Origin: an uncultured Terriglobales bacterium
Lineage (GTDB): Bacteria > Acidobacteriota > Terriglobia > Terriglobales > Acidobacteriaceae
Length of the DNA stretch: 5,228 nt
Direction: 5' to 3'
NCBI GenBank assembly: GCA_955652845.1
Contig: CATPBY010000219.1
Span: 1 to 5,228 of the forward strand
In this document: positions 1 to 5,228 of the stretch, piece by piece
Layout of the letters: every line of letters begins with the position of its first letter
Position numbering within the stretch: position 1 is the first letter of the stretch
Made by a program: the position numbers and the translations under genes
Notes under the pieces: generated by a model
The model's database searches: none
What the model was told of the DNA's origin: nothing
The model's input: only the letters and a program-made list of their open reading frames with translations

Positions 1-63
1 CGGATTTCGGGATTACATCTTTTTATAGTAGGCGAGTAAATGTTGTCCCATCTCCACAATTCC

Positions 64-108
64 GTCATCCCGAAGGCCCGCGTTTTCTCCAGCGGGGCGA
101 GGGATCCC
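64..108. repeat. Dispersed intergenic repeat, copy 1
   Basis: A non-coding word beginning GTCATCCCGA and ending GAGGGATCCC, with CGTTTTC near its middle. The same three blocks, in the same order, orientation and almost the same spacing, recur at 3717-3759. The ends are conserved and the interior is not, as expected for a diverged dispersed element. It lies about 60 bp downstream of the stop codon of the propeller gene. Part of it can fold: GCCCGC at 76-81 pairs with GCGGGGC at 92-98 with one bulge, and GGGATCCC at 101-108 is a palindrome. No T-run follows, so it is not a standard intrinsic terminator. Words of this kind are, from memory, common between genes in Acidobacteriota; its function is unknown. 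Confidence 0.6.
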
Positions 109-166
109 GCGTGCATCTCCTATAAGCCGGATAAGTGCAACGATTCCCGCTAGAGGCGGCCTGCTC

Positions 167-3100
167 TTATTTGTCCTCCTGCCACTCGGGCACTCTGCCC
201 GGAGTCCACGGTGCTCCGGCTGCTTCCATGTCCCTTTCGAGCTTCGCCAAGTCAACCCGAATTAAAGTTTGTAGCTTCGCCAATTGCTGCGCGAATTCAT
301 CGGCGGCGATGGTGTAGGCATCCAGATGGGTTTGAGTAGGACGCGTTATGGAAAAGCGCTCTCCCTCCATAATGTTGCTCATGCGGTCATTAATTGATGT
401 GGGAACATTCTCACTGCGCGCCGCGAGCGCCGCATCGCCACGCAGTGCCCGCAGGATTTCATTGTTGCGTTGCTCAATCGCATCTGCCTGAGCTTCCAGC
501 GGCTGGGCTGAAGCGGTATCCTGAAGAGCTTTGCGGATCGCTTTCAGCCGATTCTGCACATCGTTTGCGGAGTTGATGGCGCCAGATACGGCTCGATAAA
601 GACGCGAGACTCTGTGATTGAAATCCTGCTGCGCCGCGCGATCGGCGGGTGCCATGCCTGCCGTCCCGTCGGCGACGAGGGCGAACGACTGTGGTCCTCC
701 AAGTTCTGTGACCACGCCATCAACCCGCTTGAACAAACTAGCAGAGTACTTACCGGGCAGCACCAGCGGCCCTACCGCCGCGGCAGGGAGCCACTGTTCA
801 CCCGGATGTTCTTCCTCGGTTTCAGAGGACGTGGGATAGCGCAAGTCCCAGGCTACGCGATGGAATCCCTCGCTCACGGAAGCATCAACCCGGCGAACCG
901 GGGCGCCTGATTCATCGTAGACCATCAAATACACTTCAGGTTTTGGTTCTTCCGCTTCGGAACGCAGGGCGTCGTGGCTGGGATAAGGAAGATTCTGGCC
1001 CTTTTTCGCCGCTTCTTTTTCAGCTTCCTGACGCGCTTCTTTCCTGGTCTTGAGTTTTTCCTTCAAGTAATAAGTGAAGTTTGTGCCAAAGGGCGGATTG
1101 TCGGCGGTGTAAAAGGCATCTCCCTGAAACGATTTCATAGGCGCGCCCAGGGGATGGCGTTCGATATACAGAAGCGTGTCTTTCACCGGGAACAACACGG
1201 CATTTTGCTCGAGAGTCTCGGTCTTAAGCTGCCGCACCGGCGAAATGTCATCCAGCACATAAAAGCCGCGGCCGAAGGTGGCGATCACCAGATCATTCTC
1301 GCGCGCCTGCATCACCATATCGCGTACCGCGATTACCGGCAGGCCGCCTTTCAGCTGAATCCATTTCTTCCCCCCGTCAATGGTAAAGAAGGCGCCAAAT
1401 TCCGTACCCGCAAATAGAAGGTTGGGATTGATTGGATCTTCTGCGAACGCCAGAACTGCTCCGCTCAGGGGAAGGTCGCCGGCAATCGGAGTCCAGCTCT
1501 TTCCCGCATCGTTGGACTTCAGGAGATAAGGCTTGAAGTCTTCATTCTTGTGATTGTCGAAGGCTGCATAAACCGTGTTGGCGTCATGATGAGAGCCCGC
1601 CAGCCTGCTTACATAGGTCTTATCCGGCACGCCGGGAAACTTTTCGTACCTGGTCCAACTTTCGCCTCCGTCGGCTGTCACCTGGATCAGGCCGTCGTCA
1701 GTGCCAACGTAAAGCAGGTTTTCCTTCTTCGGCGACTCCGCCAATGAAACGATGTTTCCATAGAACGAAGTGGACTGGTTTTTGGCCACCGCGTCCGGGC
1801 CCCAGACTTTGCCCATGATTGGCAAGGTGTTGCGATCAGTCTGGCGGGTAAGGTCTCCGCTGACCGGTTTCCAGGTATTGCCGCGATCCTCGCTGCGGAA
1901 AAGCCTGTTTGCTCCGAAATATAGCCGGGTGTGGGAATGCGGGCTGACGATCAGCGGAGAGTCCCAGTTCCACCGCAACGGCGGCTCTCCCTTGCCCTCG
2001 GAGGGTTGAATCACCAGCTCCTCGCCGCTGCGCTTGTCATAGCGAACCAGCGCGCCGTATTGCGCCTCCGAGTACACGGTATTGGGATCTTCTGGATCAA
2101 CCTGGGAGCGGAAGCCGTCTCCGCCCGTGGTCACAAACCAGTCGGAGTTCATGATGCCGTTGATATTTTTCGTACGTGACGGTCCACACCAGGAAAAGTT
2201 GTCCTGGGTTCCGCCGCAAACGTTGTAGAAGGGAAGAGCGTTATCTACGGCAACGTCATAGAACTGCACCGTGGGCAGATTGGACTTGTAGCGCCAGGTG
2301 GCGAAGTTGTCGTAGGTTTCAGCGACACCGCCGTCGCTGCCTACCAGGCAATGGCTGGTATTGTCGGGATCGATCCAGACGATATGATTGTCTATGTGGT
2401 GATTGACTTCGTTGATTTTGCGGATCGTCTTGCCGCCATCATCTGAAATCCGCAGGAAAACGTTCATTACATAAATGCGATCCACATTTTTGGGATCAGG
2501 GACAATTCGACCGTAATACATGGCTCCCTGATCGAAATCATTGCGCCGCTCCCAGGTAGCGCCCTTGTCCGAAGATCGGAAGATGCCGCCCTTGGCGTCG
2601 GCAGCCTCAATCGTGGCATAGACAACGTTGGGATCCGCGGGAGATACGGCCAGCCCGATGCGGCCCATGTCTTCGGCTGGCAACCCGGATTTAAGCTTGT
2701 TCCAGGTGACGCCCGCGTCGACGGATTTGTAAATCGCGCTCTCCGGGCCGCCGTCGATGAAACTGAAAACATGACGGCGGCGCTGGTAGGATGCGGCGTA
2801 CAGAATGTCTGGATTCGACGGGTCCATGGCGATGTCGGCCACGCCAGTGTTTTCGCTGATTGTGAGTACTGCCTTCCAGGTTTTTCCGCCATCCGTGGTC
2901 TTGTAGAGACCTCGATCGCCGCCCGGTCCCCACAGCGGACCTTCCGCCGCAACATAAACAACTTTGCTGTCGCGCGGATCAATCACCATACGGCCGATGT
3001 GCTCCGACTTCTTCAGCCCTAGATTCTTCCAACTCTTGCCGCCATCATCGGAGCGATAAATGCCGTCCCCGTAAGAGACGCTGCGCTGGCTGTTGCTTTC

Positions 3101-3526
3101 GCCCGTTCCCACCCAGACCACCGAGGAGTCGTTAGGATCAAGCACCACCCAGCCAATCGAATATGAGCCTTCGCCGTCAAAAACGGGAGTCCAGGTAGTG
3201 CCGTCGTTGACCGTCTTCCATACCCCGCCAGAAGCCACGCCCACGTAGTATTCCGCGTGATTTTTGGGATTCACCGCAAATGCGATTACACGTCCGGAAG
3301 CGACAGCCGGGCCGATCAGACGAAACTGAAGGCCGGCCAATGTGCTCGCCGTCATGCCGCCTTTTTTCTCTTCTCTCTTCTCGTCTGCATTTTCCTCCGG
3401 GGGTTTGGCAGGCTCAGTCTTCTTCTCCAGATCTTTGTTCTTTTGAATTTTTTGAGCATCGGCGCTGAACAGCGCGGCAATCAAGAAGAGGGCAAGAAAC
3501 ACGATCCCACGGCGGCTCCAGTTCAC
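167..3526 (-). CDS. Exported Asp-box (BNR/VPS10 sortilin-type) beta-propeller protein
   Basis: Predicted secreted or periplasmic protein of about 1119 residues. I chose the GTG at 3526: it has TTGGAG six bases upstream and gives a textbook signal peptide (NWSRRG, then hydrophobic IVFLALFLIAALF, then ADA|Q, cleavage near residue 24). The longest open frame starts at a TTG (3619) with no ribosome site and would bury the signal under 31 extra residues. Residues 25-57 are a Lys/Glu-rich linker. Asp-box motifs (S/T-x-D-x-G-x-x-W type) occur near 104, 158, 209, 267, 317, 544, 616, 670 and 714, with degenerate ones near 359 and 403, consistent with two propellers. GGTQDNFSW (438-446) and TTGGDGF (466-472) look like family signatures. 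Residues 862-954 form an Ig/FlgD-like beta segment (VYLMVYDESG, HRVAWDLRYP), followed by a helical tail. Such proteins are often labelled 'glycosyl hydrolase' or 'sialidase', but I see no identifiable catalytic residues; binding or scaffolding is equally possible. Monocistronic as far as visible. Confidence 0.92.
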   Translation of the reverse strand: MNWSRRGIVFLALFLIAALFSADAQKIQKNKDLEKKTEPAKPPEENADEKREEKKGGMTASTLAGLQFRLIGPAVASGRVIAFAVNPKNHAEYYVGVASGGVWKTVNDGTTWTPVFDGEGSYSIGWVVLDPNDSSVVWVGTGESNSQRSVSYGDGIYRSDDGGKSWKNLGLKKSEHIGRMVIDPRDSKVVYVAAEGPLWGPGGDRGLYKTTDGGKTWKAVLTISENTGVADIAMDPSNPDILYAASYQRRRHVFSFIDGGPESAIYKSVDAGVTWNKLKSGLPAEDMGRIGLAVSPADPNVVYATIEAADAKGGIFRSSDKGATWERRNDFDQGAMYYGRIVPDPKNVDRIYVMNVFLRISDDGGKTIRKINEVNHHIDNHIVWIDPDNTSHCLVGSDGGVAETYDNFATWRYKSNLPTVQFYDVAVDNALPFYNVCGGTQDNFSWCGPSRTKNINGIMNSDWFVTTGGDGFRSQVDPEDPNTVYSEAQYGALVRYDKRSGEELVIQPSEGKGEPPLRWNWDSPLIVSPHSHTRLYFGANRLFRSEDRGNTWKPVSGDLTRQTDRNTLPIMGKVWGPDAVAKNQSTSFYGNIVSLAESPKKENLLYVGTDDGLIQVTADGGESWTRYEKFPGVPDKTYVSRLAGSHHDANTVYAAFDNHKNEDFKPYLLKSNDAGKSWTPIAGDLPLSGAVLAFAEDPINPNLLFAGTEFGAFFTIDGGKKWIQLKGGLPVIAVRDMVMQARENDLVIATFGRGFYVLDDISPVRQLKTETLEQNAVLFPVKDTLLYIERHPLGAPMKSFQGDAFYTADNPPFGTNFTYYLKEKLKTRKEARQEAEKEAAKKGQNLPYPSHDALRSEAEEPKPEVYLMVYDESGAPVRRVDASVSEGFHRVAWDLRYPTSSETEEEHPGEQWLPAAAVGPLVLPGKYSASLFKRVDGVVTELGGPQSFALVADGTAGMAPADRAAQQDFNHRVSRLYRAVSGAINSANDVQNRLKAIRKALQDTASAQPLEAQADAIEQRNNEILRALRGDAALAARSENVPTSINDRMSNIMEGERFSITRPTQTHLDAYTIAADEFAQQLAKLQTLIRVDLAKLERDMEAAGAPWTPGRVPEWQEDK

Positions 3527-3532
3527 AGCAGG

Positions 3533-3538
3533 CTCCAA
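3533..3538 (-). promoter_or_regulatory. Ribosome binding site deciding the start of the propeller gene
   Basis: Read on the minus strand this is TTGGAG, with GGAG six bases before the GTG at 3526. No comparable site precedes the upstream TTG at 3619, where the preceding bases read CCCAATCCT. The site abuts and shares one base with the left arm of a 9-bp inverted repeat, so a leader stem could affect its accessibility. Confidence 0.75.
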
Positions 3539-3573
3539 TCGGTTTGGTTTGAATTCGGCTAGGGCAAACCGAT
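3538..3573 (-). repeat. Perfect 9-bp inverted repeat in the leader of the propeller gene
   Basis: ATCGGTTTG (3538-3546) and CAAACCGAT (3565-3573) are exact reverse complements separated by 18 bases. The pair lies between the putative -10 box (3575-3580) and the Shine-Dalgarno (3533-3538) on the minus strand. It could be a bipartite operator overlapping the transcription start, or a stem-loop in the 5' leader ending right at the ribosome site. The sequence alone does not separate the two. Confidence 0.55.
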
Positions 3574-3574
3574 G

Positions 3575-3580
3575 TTTATA
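3575..3580 (-). promoter_or_regulatory. Putative -10 box for the propeller gene
   Basis: Minus-strand TATAAA preceded directly by TG (CCTGTATAAACATC), matching five of six bases of the sigma-70-type -10 consensus. Transcription would start around 3567, giving a leader of about 40 bases before the GTG at 3526. No convincing -35 hexamer is seen 16-18 bases upstream, where the sequence is CTTCTTTCC-like. The location supports the GTG over the TTG at 3619, because the TTG would lie upstream of this transcription start. Confidence 0.5.
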
Positions 3581-3716
3581 CAGGATTTCGCGGACGGAAA
3601 GAAGTGGCTGAGATGACAAAGGATTGGGCGTCGCTTCTCATTGCCATGGCGATGCACGCCAGATTCATCCCCGCCGCTGGAACGCCGATGTGGGAATGAC
3701 AGCCTGGCTATGTTGC

Positions 3717-3759
3717 GTCATCCCGAGTGCAGCCGTTTTCCAGGCAGAGCGAGGGATCT
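3717..3759. repeat. Dispersed intergenic repeat, copy 2
   Basis: Starts GTCATCCCGA, has CCGTTTTCC in the middle and ends GCGAGGGATCT, matching the repeat at 64-108 in block order and orientation with a one-base difference in length between the first and last blocks. The two copies flank the propeller gene on both sides as direct repeats about 3.65 kb apart. Whether this reflects anything beyond a generally abundant genomic repeat cannot be told from two copies. Confidence 0.6.
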
Positions 3760-3816
3760 ATCGCGGCCGCCCCGCAATGCCGACCTAACCTGCCTTCTTC
3801 CGAAGCCCGCTCACGG

Positions 3817-3822
3817 TAAAAT
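3817..3822 (+). promoter_or_regulatory. Putative -10 box giving a leaderless thioesterase mRNA
   Basis: TAAAAT, in the context CGGTAAAATTTC, ends nine bases before the ATG at 3832. Typical spacing from a -10 box would place the transcription start at or within a few bases of the A of that ATG. No Shine-Dalgarno is seen between this box and the start; the bases are TTCTGGCTT. Together these indicate leaderless transcription. No good -35 box is visible. Confidence 0.5.
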
Positions 3823-3831
3823 TTCTGGCTT

Positions 3832-4302
3832 ATGTCAAAGACAACCCACGGCCCCGGCCACGATACCCGCTACGTCCAACTGCAAAAGAACTATTGCTTC
3901 GCCTGTGGCAAGGACAATGCTGAAGGCATGCGGCTGAGATTTAAGTATGACGAAGAGCGCGCCAGTTTCGGTTGCCGCTTCCGGCTGAACAAGCGCTATG
4001 CCGGGCCCCCGGGACATGCTCATGGCGGCATAATAGCCACCATTCTGGATGAGGCCATGGGCAAGGTAAACAAGCTGCGGCATGTCATCGCCCTGACCTC
4101 CAGGATTACAGTCGACTACCTGAAGCCAGTGCCACTGAATAAACCGCTGAGGGTGATTTCGCGCGAGGTAAGTGTCCGCGGACGCAGGCACATCAACATG
4201 GCCGAAATTGTAAACGCCAATGGCGAGGTCCTGGCCCGCAGCCGCGGCCTTTTCATTGCCATCGATCCCGGGCGGATGTTCGTTAAGTTCAGCAACAAGT
4301 AG
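3832..4302 (+). CDS. PaaI-like hotdog-fold thioesterase family protein
   Basis: A 156-residue cytoplasmic protein with the hallmarks of the PaaI-type hotdog thioesterases, which hydrolyse acyl-CoA or related thioesters. The N-terminal segment NYCFACGKDNAEGMRLRF (20-37) matches the CxxCG-x-N-x-x-G-x-x-L-x-F opening seen in this subfamily. The core motif GHAHGG (61-66) followed by LDEAMG (72-77) gives the conserved HGG and the acidic residue (D73/E74) expected at the catalytic helix. SRITVDYLKPVPLNKPL (90-106) is the usual central strand, and ANGEVLARSRGLFIAID (129-145) the final strand pair. Length is normal for the family. The ATG at 3832 is kept because the conserved part begins about 20 residues in and a -10 box sits immediately upstream; there is no Shine-Dalgarno. 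The substrate cannot be inferred: the neighbours are a divergent secreted protein and pdxS 171 bp downstream, neither being acyl-CoA metabolism. Confidence 0.92.
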   Translation: MSKTTHGPGHDTRYVQLQKNYCFACGKDNAEGMRLRFKYDEERASFGCRFRLNKRYAGPPGHAHGGIIATILDEAMGKVNKLRHVIALTSRITVDYLKPVPLNKPLRVISREVSVRGRRHINMAEIVNANGEVLARSRGLFIAIDPGRMFVKFSNK

Positions 4303-4320
4303 ATAAACAGTCGCGTAGGG

Positions 4321-4338
4321 ACAGCCGCACTCGGCTGT
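4321..4338 (+). repeat. Stem-loop 1 of a tandem hairpin pair
   Basis: ACAGCCG (4321-4327) and CGGCTGT (4332-4338) form a perfect 7-bp stem with a CACT loop, 18 bases after the thioesterase stop codon. It is preceded by GTAGGG. No T-run follows, so it is not a standard intrinsic terminator, though it may stabilise the 3' end of the thioesterase mRNA. Confidence 0.6.
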
Positions 4339-4340
4339 CG

Positions 4341-4357
4341 GCCGAGCAAGGCTCGGC
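4341..4357 (+). repeat. Stem-loop 2 of a tandem hairpin pair
   Basis: GCCGAGC (4341-4347) and GCTCGGC (4351-4357) form a perfect 7-bp stem with an AAG loop, two bases after the first hairpin. The arms share the word GCCG/CGGC with hairpin 1, so alternative pairings between the two hairpins are possible. Followed by TATAACC, with no U-tract. The pair resembles a REP-like dispersed palindromic unit. Confidence 0.6.
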
Positions 4358-4409
4358 TATAACCAGACCAGAGGATCCTCGCAAATGAACCAAAACTCCC
4401 GTCACGATG

Positions 4410-4415
4410 TAAAAT
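4410..4415 (+). promoter_or_regulatory. Putative -10 box upstream of pdxS
   Basis: TAAAAT, preceded by TG, lies 58 bases before the pdxS ATG and has the same hexamer as the box upstream of the thioesterase. A start around 4422 would give a leader of about 52 bases containing the stem-loop at 4430-4448. No clear -35 hexamer is visible, so this is tentative; pdxS could also be reached by read-through from the thioesterase gene. Confidence 0.35.
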
Positions 4416-4429
4416 AAAGCAAAAGGTCG

Positions 4430-4448
4430 AGGCGCTATTCAGGCGCCT
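4430..4448 (+). repeat. Stem-loop in the pdxS leader
   Basis: AGGCGC (4430-4435) and GCGCCT (4443-4448) form a perfect 6-bp stem with loop TATTCAG, ending 25 bases before the pdxS start. It lacks a U-tract, and the leader is too short for any known riboswitch that I recognise. Confidence 0.4.
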
Positions 4449-4473
4449 ATCCGCGATCCAGAAAAGAGCAGCC

Positions 4474-5228
4474 ATGTCACAGAACAACGGAAGCCCCACC
4501 AGCCTTCGTCTGAAGACCGGCCTCGCCGAAATGCTGAAGGGCGGCGTCATTATGGACGTCACCAACGCCGAACAAGCCACAATTGCTGAAAAGGCTGGCG
4601 CGGTGGCTGTGATGGCGCTCGAGCGCGTGCCGGCGCAGATCCGCGCCGAGGGCGGCGTGGCCCGCATGGCTTCGCCCAAAAAGATTCGGGAAATCATGGC
4701 GGCGGTTTCCATTCCAGTGATGGCCAAATGCCGCATCGGTCATTTTGCGGAAGCGCAAATCCTGCAGGAACTCGGCGTCGACTATATCGACGAATCCGAA
4801 GTGCTCACCCCCGCCGACGAAGCTCACCACGTCGACAAGCATGCTTTCAAAGTTCCGTTTGTCTGCGGGGCGAGGAATCTGGGTGAGGCCCTGCGGCGGA
4901 TCGCGGAAGGCGCGGCCATGATCCGCACCAAGGGAGAAGCCGGCACCGGGGACGTGGTCCATGCCGTCAAGCACATTCGGCAGATCGTGCAGGAGATGAA
5001 AATTCTGACCGTGCTCAGCGAAGAAGAGCTCTACGCCAAAGCCAAAGAGCACCAGGCCCCGTATGAGTTGGTCAGAATCGTAGCAAAAGAAGGAAAACTC
5101 CCCGTGCCGAATTTCTCCGCTGGCGGTATCGCCACTCCCGCCGACGCGTCGCTCGTGATGCAGCTGGGCGCCGAAGCTGTGTTCGTGGGCTCGGGCATTT
5201 TCATGAAAGACTCGACCACCTTCGCCGA
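4474..5228 (+). CDS. pdxS: Pyridoxal 5'-phosphate synthase subunit PdxS (3' end cut by the window)
   Basis: Synthase subunit of the R5P-dependent vitamin B6 pathway: it condenses ribose 5-phosphate, glyceraldehyde 3-phosphate and ammonia (supplied by the glutaminase PdxT) into pyridoxal 5'-phosphate in the cytoplasm, as a dodecamer of TIM barrels. The first 251 residues are present and align along their length with remembered Bacillus PdxS (about 294 residues), so some 40-45 C-terminal residues lie beyond the window. GGVIMDV places the substrate-binding Asp at D28; IPVMAKCRIGH gives the first Schiff-base lysine K85; IRTKGEAGTGDV gives the second, K153, with the GTG phosphate loop. DYIDESEVLTPADE (103-116), VPFVCG (127-132), FSAGGIATPADA (214-225) and FVGSGIF (237-243) are further signatures. 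The ATG at 4474 fits the family N-terminus with a four-residue extension; the upstream AAGAG (4464-4468) is only a weak ribosome site. No frameshift or missing catalytic residue. pdxT is not visible. Confidence 0.97.
   Translation, partial: MSQNNGSPTSLRLKTGLAEMLKGGVIMDVTNAEQATIAEKAGAVAVMALERVPAQIRAEGGVARMASPKKIREIMAAVSIPVMAKCRIGHFAEAQILQELGVDYIDESEVLTPADEAHHVDKHAFKVPFVCGARNLGEALRRIAEGAAMIRTKGEAGTGDVVHAVKHIRQIVQEMKILTVLSEEELYAKAKEHQAPYELVRIVAKEGKLPVPNFSAGGIATPADASLVMQLGAEAVFVGSGIFMKDSTTFA

Larger units (their letters stand above)
3527..3831. other. Divergent intergenic region between the propeller and thioesterase genes
   Basis: These 305 bases separate two divergently transcribed genes. The part near 3526 holds the minus-strand leader, inverted repeat and -10 box. 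The middle holds a copy of the dispersed repeat (3717-3759), preceded by GGGAATGAC at 3692-3700, which can pair with GTCATCCC at 3717-3724 with one bulged A. The part near 3831 holds a plus-strand -10 box. I see no supportable gene. An open frame running through on the plus strand from 3641 only reads the repeat and then an out-of-frame part of the thioesterase gene. Confidence 0.7.

Noticed and set aside
1..39. Possible C-terminal end of an upstream plus-strand gene
   Set aside because: Several frames close with a stop within the first 40 bases, but too few codons are present to choose or identify any of them.
13..255. An 80-codon minus-strand frame near the window start
   Set aside because: It begins inside the propeller gene in another frame and runs through its 3' flank and the repeat, with no domain.
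974..1417. A 147-codon plus-strand open frame inside the propeller gene
   Set aside because: Antisense to continuous, motif-rich coding sequence; no ribosome site or recognisable domain.
3603..3619. TTG at 3619 as the start of the propeller gene
   Set aside because: No Shine-Dalgarno, upstream of the likely promoter, and it places 31 extra residues before a complete signal peptide.
3641..3937. A 98-codon plus-strand frame starting in the intergenic region
   Set aside because: It translates the dispersed repeat and then runs out of frame into the thioesterase gene, giving a Pro/Arg-rich product typical of spurious calls on such repeats.
4303..4380. Intrinsic terminator after the thioesterase gene
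   Set aside because: The two stems are strong but no T-run follows either of them.
4116..4736. A 206-codon minus-strand open frame spanning the thioesterase 3' part, the intergenic gap and the pdxS start
   Set aside because: It lies antisense to two well-recognised genes, crosses the tandem hairpins, and its translation has no recognisable domain.
4477..5052. A 191-codon minus-strand open frame opposite pdxS
   Set aside because: The plus strand encodes intact PdxS with all catalytic motifs; the opposite frame is His/Gly-rich shadow sequence.

Overview
The window looks like chromosomal DNA of a moderately GC-rich, Gram-negative-type bacterium, most likely an Acidobacteriota member. This assignment is an inference from three things: a large exported Asp-box/sortilin-type beta-propeller protein of a kind abundant in that phylum, dispersed non-coding words of the 'GTCATCCCGA...GAGGGATC' type, and tandem GC-rich hairpins containing 'GGGACAGCCG...CGGCTGT'. 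No 16S gene or other decisive marker is present.

Layout: bases 1-166 hold no supportable gene, only one copy of the dispersed repeat (64-108). Bases 167-3526 on the minus strand encode a secreted protein of about 1119 residues: signal peptide, short charged linker, two clusters of Asp-box (BNR) repeats predicted to form beta-propellers, an Ig/FlgD-like beta segment and a helical tail. Its best start is an internal GTG at 3526 with a Shine-Dalgarno sequence, 31 codons inside the longest open frame. The divergent intergenic region 3527-3831 carries a minus-strand -10 box, a perfect 9-bp inverted repeat in the leader of the propeller gene, a second copy of the dispersed repeat (3717-3759), and a plus-strand -10 box placed so close to the next start that its mRNA is probably leaderless.

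On the plus strand, 3832-4302 encodes a 156-residue hotdog-fold (PaaI-like) thioesterase. After a 171-bp gap with two tandem hairpins, a putative promoter and a leader stem-loop comes pdxS (4474 to the window end, truncated), the synthase subunit of the deoxyxylulose-phosphate-independent pyridoxal 5'-phosphate pathway. All key PdxS residues visible in the fragment are intact. Its usual partner pdxT would lie outside the window if it is linked.

The three genes do not form an obvious shared pathway: a secreted propeller protein of unknown substrate, a cytoplasmic acyl-CoA-type thioesterase and a cofactor biosynthesis enzyme. I see no phage, transposase, CRISPR, toxin-antitoxin or defence genes, and no convincing new system. 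The points worth a second look are regulatory and repeat-level.
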